Positions 12,064 through 22,034 of a stretch of DNA of 64,000 nucleotides are shown here, in pieces; position 1 is the first letter of the stretch, and the number at the start of each line of letters is the position of its first letter. Both the position numbers and the translations under genes were made by a program. A model generated the notes under the pieces. It was not told where the DNA came from and did no database searches. It saw only the letters and a list, made by a program, of their open reading frames with translations. Source of the DNA: Zea mays (Eukaryota; Streptophyta; Magnoliopsida; Poales; Poaceae); the NCBI RefSeq assembly GCF_902167145.1, contig NC_050104.1, positions 8,392,001-8,456,000 on the forward strand, given 5' to 3'.

Positions 12064-12106
12064 GGCACTGACACAATTGTCCCAATAGTAAATAATTTTG
12101 AATGAC

Positions 12107-13550
12107 TGAAAGGCAAATGTGCTAGATAGCAATTTCTACATGGTTTGTGATTAAGTCTCCAACATGGACTAACTAGTTTGCTATGAGTATGAGCACATGT
12201 CCAATTGAATGCAATTTGAAGGTATCAAGTCCTAAAGAGCTGAAATTGAGGCCGGAAAGTGTACCTTTGGGTAAAATGGTACAACCCTAAGGTTGAGTAC
12301 TTAGATAAGTTGCATATGCCTAATACTATGTGTTTAGCAGTTTTGTTTGATATCTAACTATATTATGTGAGAAAAGTGCTTCTAGTACTTAGTTAGAGCC
12401 AAAATACAAATCCTGGTGAAAGACCGAGTAAAAGGAGAGTTCTCTACACTTAGTCAATTGGATTATGTGCTAATTATGTTTGGTAAGTTGTAGGGAAGCT
12501 ACCAAGAACAGTCAAAACTGTTTAAAGAAGTTAGGCTCAAAAGAGCTTTACTAGGGCTATTTTGGGCCGCACCGGACCGATCTGGTGGTGCACCAAACCA
12601 AGTCTGCATGGGTCTGGAACTTAGGCGCTTGATGGTCTAGTGCACTGGATCAAGTCCATGTGCATCAGACCGCCAGTACGACTAAGCAGGCAACTCTTGG
12701 GAATTTAATTATAAAAATTTACTTGAATGTCTACAGCAACCAGTCCGGTGGTGCAACATACCGCCTTCAACGGCTATCTCCCGTAGGTGCACGTTGGCCA
12801 ACGACTAGCTGACATGGCACCCGGTCTGGAGGTGCACCGAACCGGTCTGGTGCCAGTCAACTAAGCAAGGTCGCCAGTCAAATCCCATGGAGGGCAGTAC
12901 TGTTCCCGATTTGGAGGCTCATCGGACCAGTCCGATGCCCCTAGGGAAAGCACATTTTAGCAAGATTTTGATGGAAGGAGCAATGGATATGGGGATTCTT
13001 TGGGCTATAAAAGGACCCCTAGGTTCCCTCCTTCACTACACCAAGCATACCATGAGCTCTACTTCACTCCGACACTCTGCCACAACACATTCTAGCGATT
13101 CTAGTGAGATCCGAGCGCAAGTTTGAGCTATTCATGTAACTCTATCTATTTGCGCTCTTATGATATGGTTCTTCTGTTGTATGGCTGGTTTTGGCTCTTG
13201 TGTGTGTAATCTCTCCCTTCTCTTGTGTTGTGATCTAAGTTGTAACTCGGATTCTTGTTTACGGGTGCAAGAAACTCTAATTCGTGGAGATTCCTTATGA
13301 GAGAGAGATATTTGGTACAAGGAAGACTGTGGCACTCAAGTTGATCATTGGATCACTTGAGAGGGGTTGAGTGTAACCCTTGTTCGTTGGGACACGACAA
13401 TGTGGAGTAACAAGCATTTTAGGCTTGGCCTAACCACGGGAAAAATCATTGTGTCTTGTGTGATGATTTCTTTGTGATTTTTCTTCCTCTATCTTAGTTC
13501 TCCAAATTTCACTTGTAATATTTATCTTAGTCTATTTCATATCTTGAAAG
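12107..13550 (+). mobile_element. Copia (Sirevirus-like) LTR
   Basis: It begins TGAAAGGCAAATGTG at 12107 and has a TATA box in 'gggctataaaaggacccc' at about 13003-13020 followed by 'taggttccctccttcactac', the same promoter layout as the complete Sirevirus LTR. It carries degenerate ccggtctggtg motifs at 12570-12870. The C-rich end typical of these LTRs is missing, and no gag follows, so it is a truncated or solo LTR with an approximate right end. Confidence 0.6.
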
Positions 13551-13654
13551 GGCAATCAAGTGAATATGAATTATCTCACACTCAATCAAAGAACCAAATT
13601 AGACATGTATCATAAAAACAAGCAGTTAAGCGTACAGATACCTACAAAAATAGT

Positions 13655-13889
13655 TTTTTTTGCCTAGGATTAGGTGTCCTATTCCTATGGATCGCTTTAG
13701 GTACAATATTCCAAGGTGTGAAATCATATTTTGTCTTAAGAAGTGAAAAGGTAAGAGTAATCAGAGTAAAGCAGTAGAAGATGAGAAAAAGATCAAGAAA
13801 AGTTAGAAAGAATCAGAGTAAAGGTAACTAGGTAAGGGTTTGTCCAGATATATCTAGGTTACGTCCTACAGTCAACATTCCTCTGATAC
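13655..13889 (+). repeat. Direct repeat copy 1 flanking an LTR
   Basis: 'aggtgtcctattccta', 'ccaaggtgtgaaatc' and 'gtgaaaaggtaagagtaatc' occur here and again, in the same order and orientation, at 15845-16045. The two copies bracket the TGTCACACC-type LTR. No coding function is apparent. Confidence 0.8.
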
Positions 13890-13895
13890 CAATTC

Positions 13896-15800
13896 TGTCA
13901 CACCCGGATTTAAGGGCAAACCTGCGCACATCTCAAATGTGTGCTAGGACCAAGTCTCACACATATGATGACTCATGGTATAGAAATCAATGTCACATAT
14001 TTATTATATAATATAATTTTGTACAAAAATAGTTAAGTAACATACATCATATGGCGACAACGATCCTCCGCAACCAAAGTTGACTAGGAGACGATGACCT
14101 AGACGTCTTCGAACTCATCGTAGCATCCTTCATGCTCTCATCTTGGTACCCAATCTTGACCTGATGTGAGTTTAGTAAGAGTGAGCTCACATACGTTAAT
14201 TGCTCAACAAGTTGTGGGGAATAATATGCATGAGCTCACTTACGGTGGGGGCTCATGTGAAGTGTAAGGCTTACCAAGAAGAATGGTTAAGGTTGAGCAT
14301 CGCTTTTAATAAGTTGGTCAAAATTTTATTAGCCATTACTAAGTATAAGCAGATACCAATCAAATTAAATAATTGATCGCAATTAATAATAAATTTCCAC
14401 AATACAATGCAAAATGACAGATTAAATTTAATTCCATAAATTAATCATGTGAGAGTCCTGAGTCGCTCTTGACCGTGAGCACGACTGATATACTAGGTTT
14501 ACACTCTGCAGAGGTTGTGCCGTTTATCCACAAGTCGTGTATCTCATCTAGCTAGGGTTTGCAAGGCCCTTAGACACTCCTGGGGTGAATGGCTAGGGAT
14601 CCACGATGAGGCCTTTACAAAGTTTCACTAGCTTCCGAAAACCCGCTACGGTTTCTGCAAGAAGAGAGCGATATAGGAATCCCTCGTCCGAAAAGCCATC
14701 GCAGCATGATCGACCCGAGAACCTCCCTATATCGACAGCTCCTCACACCGCGGTTGCCCCTTTTGGGTAAGGTAGTCCTCCACTAGCTTCTCTAATTAGT
14801 CAGCGAAGGGTGTCCCATACCACCCTTGTGTTAGCACTGTTATCTCAGGTTAAGCTCCATGTTCTAGTTAACAAAATAATCTTATCATGAACAATAATAG
14901 ATAACCAACAATAATAAATCATAATGGAACATGGTAATGAATCATAAGTAACATTAATACCATAACCAGGTAGAGCAATAGCAAGACTACCCAATAGTTC
15001 ATTTGTTTGCAAGGTGTAGGGTGAACAAAACTAGGGTAACCTATTAGGTCCCATCAAGTTAACTTGAGCATGTCACAGTGATTATCGAGAACATTATTAG
15101 TTAACTTGCCTTATACTTGTGATAACCTTGTAGTCTAGATGCTGATCCAAAAGTTGGGCTCCAGATTCCTCGTCACCTCGCCTCTACTCGTAGCAATACA
15201 TACAATCAAGCAAATAATGGATATGGTAACATTACACCAAAGCATAAGAACAAACTACACGTTATCCTTCTACATGTCGCAGGTTCAAGAACCACTAAAA
15301 TCAGAGTTACGGTTGAAAAGATATAGTTTTCGGAAGATCTACGTGGTTAAATAATAAAACTAGATTCTGTGTTGATCTTATAAAGCATGCGAGTATGATA
15401 TTCTAAATAAATAACTAACTCAACTTTAATTTAGGTTATAATTTGAGTAGAGATCATATTTTAGTCAAACTATAATCATGGATCAAATTAAAATATCACA
15501 TTTATCTTGGATTAGAAGTTAATCTAATAACTAGAGTTTAACCAAACATTTTTTTTGAAAACTCTCAAAATAGATGTTGTTAATGCGTAGGAAACTTTAT
15601 TACAAAACTATCACAATTTGAACAGGTCAAATCAGAGTTAGAACATAAAAGATATGAATTTCCTAATATTTTATATTTATTTTTACACTGAAAACTATTT
15701 TCTGGATTTATTTTGGGTATTTTAAAGTCCCATGGACTACGACCACTATTCTTTAGGGTCTTAGGGGGTCACTTGTAAATTTTAGGACCTAGTTGTAACA
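13896..15800 (+). mobile_element. LTR of TGTCACACC family, plus strand
   Basis: It starts TGTCACACCCGGATTTAAG at 13896 and may end at the 'agttgtaaca' near 15800. It is related, in opposite orientation, to 4560-5879. No gag or pol follows, but both sides carry the same ~200-bp repeat rather than a simple 5-bp duplication. A short ORF of 71 codons at 15139-15354 is not recognised and is probably incidental. Confidence 0.55.
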
Positions 15801-15844
15801 CTCTTAGCACTGGTCAAGACCGTGGGTTAAATAGCATAAAGTCG

Positions 15845-16045
15845 AGGTGTCCTATTCCTAAGGATCACTTTAGGTACATGATTCCAAGGTGTGAAATCCT
15901 CTTTTGTCTTTAGAAGTGAAAAGGTAAGAGTAATCAGAGTAAAGCAGTAGAAGATGAGAAAAGATCAAGAAAAGTTAGAAAGAATCGAAGTAAAGGTGCG
16001 TAGGTAAAGGTTTGTCCATGTCTATCTAGGTAATATGAGAAAAGA
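15845..16045 (+). repeat. Direct repeat copy 2 flanking an LTR
   Basis: Second copy of 13655-13889, with about 10 percent differences by eye. A third partial copy ('atgagaaaagatcaagaaaa' onward) abuts it at about 16033-16066, giving a short local tandem duplication. Confidence 0.8.
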
Positions 16046-16084
16046 TCAAGAAAAGTTAGAAAGAATTAGAATTGGCTAATAGGT

Positions 16085-17721
16085 AAGCCTACCATGTCTG
16101 TTTATTCTTGTTATACCTGACTGGTACCGCATTCGCATGGACGCAACCCTGCCACCTAACTCTATTAAATCTTGGCACGAATTAGAGCAGAAATTTCATG
16201 AACACTTTTTCTCAGGAGAACATGAGTTAGAATTAGCTGATTTAGTTTCAGTTCGATAGGGGCCTGAAGAATCGGTTAATGAATATATCCGGAGTTTCCG
16301 GGACACTAGAAACTGATGCTTTCATATCCATGTTGCAGAAAAACATTTATCAGGGTTGGCTTTTAATGAGTTACAATCTTATATAAAAAATGGCACCCAG
16401 TTCTTTTCATTGGTGCAGTTGCACCAGCGGGCTTTGGCTTGTGAAAGTCGAAGTAGAGAGGCATCAAAACTGGCTAACCATAAGATGCATCTAGTGGGGT
16501 GTGATATTTCGGATATTGAAACCACAGATGTGTATACCGCCGAGCTTGTTTGGCCAACAAAGGGATGTTGCTAAGTGTGACAAAATATTTGACGAGCTAG
16601 CAAAAAGTAGCAACATTAAGGTAACTCATATTATTTGTCCTCTAGATCACTCGCAAAGGCAACACGACCGAATAAAACGGCCCAAAAGGCGACGCAACAA
16701 GTGTCGCTCGTTCATCTGATGATGTCATGGTTCTTTCCACTAGCCTATCCATCACAGACATATTTTTTAGTTCAAGCATGGGGTAGTGCGGCGATGAACC
16801 CATATTATATGTATAATCCTTTTACTTATTAAGGTTGGGGGCATAACAATTTTGCACATATTGACTTATTGATCAAGTAGTCATGGCTGAGAAAGATGTA
16901 ATCCTAAACGACTTTTTTGCGCTGAATGATTACCCTATTAAATCGAAAAGTTGGTGACTTACATGAGGCTTAATTTGTACTTCGGGAACAAAGTAACTCT
17001 CAAGATTTATTGTTTCCCAAAGGGTGCTGCTAGAATATATATGCTTTTGGTTCGTCAACCTCCACCAAAAGGGGGCATATGTTGAGCACCAAAACTGACC
17101 ATCGAACGGTTCGGTCTTATAGTCCAGACGGTCCGCGGTGGTGGCACGGACGTTCCGCGCGTGCGTATAATCAGTTAGGATTCCGGATTTCTTACGAGAT
17201 TTGTTAGCAAAACCCACGGGATAAGCTCGAGAACCGACTTGTAACGGGTCCAGACCTCCCTCTTTATATAGATGAAGGGGCACGACTGATTGAAGCCCCC
17301 ACAATCGATCCAATCAAATCTACTTATCAATTTTACCTTATTTGCAATGTTCCTTCGATTCCTTAGCAGTATGAGTAATCTGGCCTTAGCCTAGCCCTAG
17401 TATTACTCTTCTTCGACATATTATTTCACCTATCTTTGGCCTGGCATCGTCTAGAGGCGTCTTGGGTGTCCTATCGACCCAAGACAACCCCTGAAACTCT
17501 TCTCCCCGATGGGGTCCCTCTCGGGAGGCGAGATCATGGTTATTCGTGGAGAAGAAGACCATCTGCGCCATCGCAGACCGTCCGATAGACGTACAGGGAA
17601 GGAGCAGCTCATGCGCCGAGGTCGCGGACCGTCCGATCCCGTGCCGCTGACCGTCCGTGCTGTCACAAAAAGCATTGCCAAGTGGTTCTTCCTAGTGTTT
17701 GGTGTCAGATCGGTGCCAACA
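16085..17721 (+). mobile_element. 5'-truncated gag-only Ty3/gypsy element with 3' LTR
   Basis: Broken plus-strand reading frames from about 16110 to 16720 match a gypsy gag: 'SWHELEQKFHEHFFSGEHE' and 'SVNEYIRSFRDTRN', then 'LVQLHQRALACESR'. Stops at 16258 and 16312 and a frame change break it. Directly after gag there is no protease, RT or integrase; instead a short tail with 'MNPYYMYNPFTY' leads to a purine tract (aaaagggggcata) and the LTR. This matches the arrangement of the minus-strand copy at 29860-32906, suggesting one non-autonomous family. Confidence 0.7.
17080..17721 (+). repeat. 3' LTR of the gag-only gypsy element
   Basis: It starts TGTTGAGCACC just after the polypurine tract and ends GATCGGTGCCAACA at 17721; length is 642 bp. 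The end matches the LTR end of the minus-strand relative ('acatcggtgccaaca'). It contains several accgtccg/ggtccg motifs typical of grass gypsy LTRs. Confidence 0.75.
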
Positions 17722-18059
17722 CTATCTTTTTGTAATTCCTTGTGATTAAGTTCATGTGTTTTTGGCTAATTGTTTATTGATGCCTAATGCTAACTTTCAT
17801 AGCCTTATAAAGTATTATAGATCACACTCAATGGCGGAGCTCTATAAAATTAACGTCCCGGGCCACTCTAAGGTTATTTTAAACAACCTCTAATATATTG
17901 TGCGGCTAAATATACCGCTAAAACAAAATATACCACAAACATAGACTAAGATAGTATTTACTTCAATTCAGCATCTAAAAATACAATAAACTTGGTAAAA
18001 AAAATTTAAAAATACCTAATTAGAGACGATTTGGTCCTTCCCCGCCTCTAATAACTTCA

Positions 18060-18310
18060 TCAACATTAGCACGTGAATTTGAACCTACACATTGCAAGTT
18101 AAATATTTGTATAAAATGAGAGATACAACATGACGATTGTAAAGTGCTTGCAATAAAAGAAATCTTACAACTCCCAATATGACAAGCAAACGACCTTTAT
18201 ATTCCTCTTCCATCTTTTTACCCCCTCGATTCATCACATGAGACACACTTTGCCTCTGATTTTTGCAGTCCTCATAGGACCTTCTAGACTTATTGTGATC
18301 TATGCCATTA
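18060..18310 (-). pseudogene. hAT (TTF-type zinc finger) transposase, downstream fragment
   Basis: On the minus strand the frame reads 'NKSRRSYEDCKNQRQSVSH', then 'EEEYKGRLLVILGVVRFLL'. This is the stretch that follows the TTF-type zinc finger in plant hAT transposases (an S-xxH-N, KQxxS, DYRxRL, RFLL pattern). It continues the fragment at 27254-27836, with the Sirevirus between. It stops soon after; the DDE-like catalytic core and the C-terminal dimerisation region are absent. Confidence 0.65.
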
Positions 18311-19586
18311 TGAAAGGGAAATGTGCCCTTGGGCCATTTCTAAGTATTTTGGTGATTTAGTGTCTAACACATGTGCTTAAATGTAAAATAGTGGACAAAG
18401 TACAAACCAAGGATAAAGGTACGTTTCTCAGACTTAGTACATTGTTTTATGGACTAATGTATTGTGTTTAAGTGCTGGAAACAGGAAAAATCCAATTGAA
18501 AATGTCTTGGCTCGAGCAGCCAAGAATCTACTCAGTCTGGGAGCACCGGACTGTCCGGTGGTGCACCGGACTGTCCGGTGGTGCACCGGACAGTGTCCGG
18601 TGCGCCAGGCTGGTTCGAGCAAAGTGGCCGCTCTCGGGAATTCACCGGCGACGTACGACTATAATTCACCGGACTGTCCGGTGTGCACCGGACTGTCCGG
18701 TGTGCACCGGACTGTCCGGTGAGCCAATGGTCGGCCGGGCCAACGGTCGGCCGCGCGATCTGCGCGGGACACGTGGCCGAGCCAACGGCTAAAAGGGGGC
18801 ACCGGACTGTCCGGTGTGCACCGGACATGTCCGGTGCGCCAACGGCTCCAAGTCTGCCAACGGTCGGCTTCGCCATTTAAGGAAAGAAATCAGGCACCGG
18901 ACTGTGTCCGGTGTGCACCGGACTGTCTGGTGCGCCAGACAACAGAAGGCAAGAATTGCCTTCCCAGATTGCTCTCAACGGCTCCTAGCTGCCTTGGGGC
19001 TATAAAAGGGACCCCTAGGCGCATGGAGGAGAACACCAAGCATCCTTTGAGCACTATTGATCACTCACACATCATTCTTGCGCACTTGTTCGCCATTCTA
19101 GTGATTTGAGCTCCGTTCTAGTGTGCTAGCCATTCGAGCTTAAGTCTGGGTTCTGTGTGCGTATTTGCTGTGATCTTTGTGTCTTGTGTGAGTTGCTAAT
19201 CCCTCCCTTGCCACGTGCTTCTTTGTGAACTTCAAGTGTAAGGGCGAGAGGCTCCAAGTTGTGGAGATTCCTCGCGAACGGGATTAAGAAAAGCAAAGCA
19301 AAACACCGTGGTATTCAAGTGGGTCTTTGGACCGCTGGAGAGGGGTTGATTGCAACCCTCGTCCGTTGGGACGCCACAACGTGGAGTAGGCAAGCGTTGG
19401 TCTTGGCCGAACCACGGGATAAACCACTGTGCCATCTCTGTGATTGATATCTTGTGGTTATTGTGTTTTGTTGAGACTCCTCTCTAGCCACTTGGCGATT
19501 ATTGTGCTAACACTTAACCAAGTTTTGTGGCTTAAGTTTTAAGTTTTCCAGGATCACCTATTCACCCCCCCCTCTAGGTGCTCTCA
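18311..19586 (+). repeat. 5' LTR of the Sirevirus
   Basis: 1,276 bp, TG...CA. It holds about ten copies of the near-palindrome CACCGGACTGTCCGGTG and its variants between 18541 and 18935, and a TATA box (tataaaag) at 19001 that would start the genomic transcript. It is 51 bp longer than the 3' LTR mainly through extra palindrome units at about 18667-18720. Confidence 0.95.
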
Positions 19587-19636
19587 ATTGGTATCAGAGC
19601 CGTTCTCTTCAAGAAAGGGACTAACAGCCCGAAGAG

Positions 19637-22027
19637 ATGGATCCTAAGGGGAAGGGAATCGTGATCAACGACAAGGAGAAGGAGTCCTTCGTCAACGAGC
19701 CGAAGGATGACAAGCCTACTGACTCGGGCTCGGGCCACAGACGCAAAGATGGGAAGAAGAAGAAGACAAGACGCATCAAGGAGATCGTCTACTACGACGA
19801 CAGCGATGAGTCCACTTCTTCCCAAAAGGACAACGACGACAACGACTGCGAGAGAAGGAAACCGGTTAATTCAAACTTTTCTTTTGACTACTCTCGTATT
19901 CCGCATAGTACAAATGCTCATTTATTATCCATTCCACTTGGTAAACCTCCTCACTTTGATGGAGAAGACTACGGATTTTGGAGTCACAAAATGCGTAGTC
20001 ATTTGTTCTCTCTCCATCCAAGCATATGGGAGATAATTGAGAATGGAATGCATTTTGATAGTAGTGATAGTCCCATGTTTATCAATGAGCAAATTCATAA
20101 AAATGCACAAGCTACTACTGTTCTTCTAGCTTCCTTGTGCAGGGATGAATACCACAAAGTGAGCGGCTTGGATAACGCCAAGCAAATTTGGGACACCCTC
20201 AAGATCTCTCATGAGGGGAATGATGTCACAATGCTCACCAAGATGGAGTTGGTGGAAGGCGAACTCGAGAGATTCGCCATGATAAGGGGAGAAGAGCCAA
20301 CTCAAACGTACAACCGGCTAAAGACCCTTGTCAACAAGATAAGAAGCTATGGAAGCACGCGATGGACGGACCACGACGTCGTCCGCCTAATGCTAAGGTC
20401 TTTTACTGTCCTTGATCCTCATCTTGTAAACAACATTCGTGAGAATCCTAGGTACACCAAGATGACGCCCGAGGAGATACTTGGAAAGTTCGTGAGCAGG
20501 CGAATGATGATCAAAGAAGCAAGATACGTGGACGACGCATTGAATGGTCCAATCAATGAGCCTCAACCTCTTGCTCTCAAGGCAACAAGAAGCAAGGAGA
20601 TGCTACCTAGCAAGGTGGCACAAATTGAGGCGGCCGGACTTAATGATGAAGAGATGGCTCTCATCATCAAGAGATTCAAGACGGCGCTAAAAGGTCGCAA
20701 GGGGCAACCAAGCAAGACCAAGACAAAAGGAAAGCGCTCATGCTTCAAATGTGGTAAGCTTGGTCATTTTATTGCTAACTGTCCCGACAATGATAGTGAT
20801 CAGGATCAAGGGAACAAGAGGGAAAAGAAGAAGAACTATAAGAAGGCAAAGGGCGAGGCGCATCTAGGCAAGGAGTGGGATTTGGATTGCTCCTCTTCCG
20901 ACTCCGACAATGAAGGACTCACCGCCACCGCCTTCAACAAGTCATCCCTCTTCCCCAACGAGCGTCACACATGCCTTATGGCAAGGGAGAAGAAGGTATG
21001 TACTCGAAACTCTACTTATGCTTCTTCAAGTGAGGACGAATCTAGTGATGAGGATGAAATAGATTATTCTTGTTTATTTAAGGGCCTAGATAGAACTAAG
21101 GTAGATAAAATTAATGAATTGATTGATGCCTTGAATGATAAGAATAGGCTTTTAGAAAAGCAAGAGGATTTGTTGTATGAAGAACATGACAAATTTGTAG
21201 AAGCACAAAAATCTCATGCTTTAGAAGTTAAAAGAAATGAAATGCTTTCTTGTGAATTATCTTCTTGCCATGAAACAATTTCTAGCTTAAGGAGCATTAA
21301 TGATGATTTGAATGCTAAGTTAGAAATAGCTAGTAAATCAACATCTTGTGTAGAAATTGTTGAAACTTGCAATAGGTGTAAAGACTTTGATATTAATGCT
21401 TGTAGCAAACATCTAGTCTCAATTTCTAAATTAAGTGATGAGGTGACTAGTCTTAATGCCCAACTTAAGACTAGCAAGAGTAATTTTGATAAACTAAAAT
21501 TTGCTAGGGATGCCTACACGGTTGGTAGACACCCCTCAATTAAGGATGGACTTGGCTTCAAGAGAGAAGTCAAGAACTTAACAAGCCATAAGGCTTCCAT
21601 CCCCGCCAAGGAGAAAGGGAAGGCCCCTATGGTTAGTAATGCTAAAAAGAACCATGCTTTTATGTACAATGATAGAAGACAGTCTCATAGGAGTTATAAT
21701 GCTTTTGATGCACATGCCTATGATTCTTATGCTATGTTTGCTTCTAGCTCTTCTTATTCGCATGATAGAGATATGTCTAGGAGTTATATTCATCATGTGC
21801 CTAGAAAGAATATTGGTCATGTTGCTAGTAAAGTTATGGATGGTCCTTCTACAATTTATCATGCTTTAAATGCTTCCTTTGCTATTTGTAGAAAGGATAG
21901 GAAGATAGTTGCTAGGAAATTAGGGGCAAAATGCAAGGGTGATAAAACTTGCATTTGGGTCCCTAAGACAATTGTGACTAACCTTGTAGGACCCAACAAG
22001 AGTTGGGTACCTAAGTCCCAAGCCTAA
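19637..22027 (+). CDS. gag: Sirevirus Gag (retrotransposon capsid/nucleocapsid)
   Basis: 796 codons, intact. The start at 19637 lies 36 bp after the primer-binding site. The N-terminus is lysine- and aspartate-rich; residues about 80-300 carry the Copia gag core (from '[17 protein letters not shown]' on). A CCHC zinc knuckle [14 protein letters not shown] lies near residue 370, followed by a long Lys/Ser/Asp-rich and coiled-coil-like extension (residues about 440-620), a feature of large Sirevirus Gags. It assembles the virus-like particle in the cytoplasm and packages the RNA. It ends in TAA just before pol, which is in another frame. Confidence 0.9.
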   Translation: MDPKGKGIVINDKEKESFVNEPKDDKPTDSGSGHRRKDGKKKKTRRIKEIVYYDDSDESTSSQKDNDDNDCERRKPVNSNFSFDYSRIPHSTNAHLLSIPLGKPPHFDGEDYGFWSHKMRSHLFSLHPSIWEIIENGMHFDSSDSPMFINEQIHKNAQATTVLLASLCRDEYHKVSGLDNAKQIWDTLKISHEGNDVTMLTKMELVEGELERFAMIRGEEPTQTYNRLKTLVNKIRSYGSTRWTDHDVVRLMLRSFTVLDPHLVNNIRENPRYTKMTPEEILGKFVSRRMMIKEARYVDDALNGPINEPQPLALKATRSKEMLPSKVAQIEAAGLNDEEMALIIKRFKTALKGRKGQPSKTKTKGKRSCFKCGKLGHFIANCPDNDSDQDQGNKREKKKNYKKAKGEAHLGKEWDLDCSSSDSDNEGLTATAFNKSSLFPNERHTCLMAREKKVCTRNSTYASSSEDESSDEDEIDYSCLFKGLDRTKVDKINELIDALNDKNRLLEKQEDLLYEEHDKFVEAQKSHALEVKRNEMLSCELSSCHETISSLRSINDDLNAKLEIASKSTSCVEIVETCNRCKDFDINACSKHLVSISKLSDEVTSLNAQLKTSKSNFDKLKFARDAYTVGRHPSIKDGLGFKREVKNLTSHKASIPAKEKGKAPMVSNAKKNHAFMYNDRRQSHRSYNAFDAHAYDSYAMFASSSSYSHDRDMSRSYIHHVPRKNIGHVASKVMDGPSTIYHALNASFAICRKDRKIVARKLGAKCKGDKTCIWVPKTIVTNLVGPNKSWVPKSQA

Positions 22028-22034
22028 ATTTGCC

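Larger units (their letters stand above)
8972..12083. mobile_element. Mutator-like composite element with tRNA-bearing foldback
   Basis: The left end reads GGGCAATTACGTCAGTGTCC (8972) and the right end, reverse complemented, GGGACAATTGTGTCAGTGCC (from 12083). The flanks are AATAATAAA (8962-8970, one extra A before the end) and AATAGTAAA (12084-12092), an 8/9 match of Mutator-like length. No transposase is seen, so it would be non-autonomous. Inside are a second ~170-bp inverted repeat (8972-9140 versus 10213-10380), a GC-rich insert with its own inverted ends (about 9360-10170) and a long foldback (10367-12063). Confidence 0.55.

Noticed and set aside
18462..18880. ORFs of 86-114 codons with repeated HRTVRCAPDCP
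   Set aside because: Products of the palindrome array in the Sirevirus LTR; also present in the 3' LTR.
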